From: Chitinophagaceae bacterium
GTDB lineage: Bacteria; Bacteroidota; Bacteroidia; Chitinophagales; Chitinophagaceae
Assembly: GCA_020854215.1 (NCBI GenBank)
Contig: JADZFY010000449.1
Span: 1-34,818, forward strand
Direction: 5' to 3'
DNA: 34,818 nt
The translations under genes and the position numbers were made by a program. A model generated the notes under the pieces. It saw only the letters and a list, made by a program, of their open reading frames with translations. It was not told where the DNA came from and ran no database searches. Of this stretch, positions 34,777 to 34,818 are shown piece after piece. Numbering within the stretch: the stretch's first letter is position 1; the number at the start of each line of letters is the position of its first letter.

Positions 34777-34818
34777 TGGGCAAGGATGGATGCGACCCAC
34801 CGAACTCCGAAGAGGACA
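34777..34818 (-). tRNA. tRNA-Tyr-like gene, 3' part only (window edge)
   Basis: On the minus strand the last bases give a variable-arm-like CTC-TTCG-GAG, then a T arm GGTGG-GTCGCAT-CCATC, the acceptor 3' strand CTTGCCC and discriminator A. The long variable arm and the CCATC-CTTGCCC-A end match bacterial tRNA-Tyr, which is also expected next to tRNA-Gly/tRNA-Thr/tuf. The anticodon lies outside the window. The T loop reads GTCGCAT rather than TTCGAAT, so the gene may be variant or decayed. Confidence 0.55.

Overview
The window looks like a chromosomal segment of a Bacteroidota bacterium, most likely Chitinophagales/Chitinophagaceae. The evidence is: TAnnTTTG-type -7 promoter elements before several genes and few recognisable Shine-Dalgarno sequences; families typical of the phylum (FadL/OmpP1-like porin, TonB-dependent receptor, DUF4293, GLPGLI/DUF4412-like secreted protein, FHS-type sugar transporters, archaeal/eukaryote-type ProRS); and the gene order tRNA-Tyr, tRNA-Gly, tRNA-Thr, tuf, tRNA-Trp, secE, nusG. 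No prophage, insertion sequence, CRISPR array or defence island was recognised. The content is mostly core and metabolic genes.

Layout, left to right. 1-1258: 3' part of a MoxR/ChlI-like AAA+ ATPase gene. 1478-4496: purL and an overlapping TPR lipoprotein gene (minus). 4551-5109: a GC-rich gap with no confident gene, possibly a gene relic or dispersed repeat. 5110-8379: secreted orphan protein, FadL-like porin and low-complexity lipoprotein. 8530-10464: proS plus a DUF2269-like membrane protein. About 10512-11050: an ~88-bp tandem repeat array. 11262-18279: carbohydrate block with glgA-glgC (minus), two divergent FHS-type sugar transporters and a ROK sugar kinase. 18379-22598: NTF2-like secreted protein, nitronate monooxygenase-like protein and TonB-dependent receptor. 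22770-24304: sulfite-oxidase-like lipoprotein and monohaem cytochrome c (SorAB-like). 24380-27914: sugar-nucleotidyltransferase, glyA, DUF4293 protein, GLPGLI/DUF4412-like protein. 28045-31637: yidC and pyrG. 31890-34818: nusG, secE, tRNA-Trp, tuf, tRNA-Thr, tRNA-Gly and the 3' part of a tRNA-Tyr-like gene, with one clear and one probable decayed tRNA copy between them.

How genes work together. The two sugar transporters and the ROK kinase can import and phosphorylate a hexose. GlgC and GlgA would turn glucose-1-phosphate into glycogen; phosphoglucomutase and GlgB are not in the window. A LacI-like operator candidate lies between the divergent transporters. The SorAB-like pair would oxidise sulfite outside the inner membrane and pass electrons to cytochrome c. 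The right end is the translation and transcription core (EF-Tu, SecE, NusG, tRNAs), but nusG is followed by pyrG rather than the usual rplK.

The most unusual signals are the tRNA-Gly pseudogene whose anticodon-arm 5' half is replaced by a 14-nt GC palindrome, the likely tRNA-Thr relic beside it, the 88-bp minisatellite, the ROK kinase lacking the family's zinc cysteines, and two gene-free stretches that read like decayed or repeated sequence. I did not find a convincing new multi-gene system.
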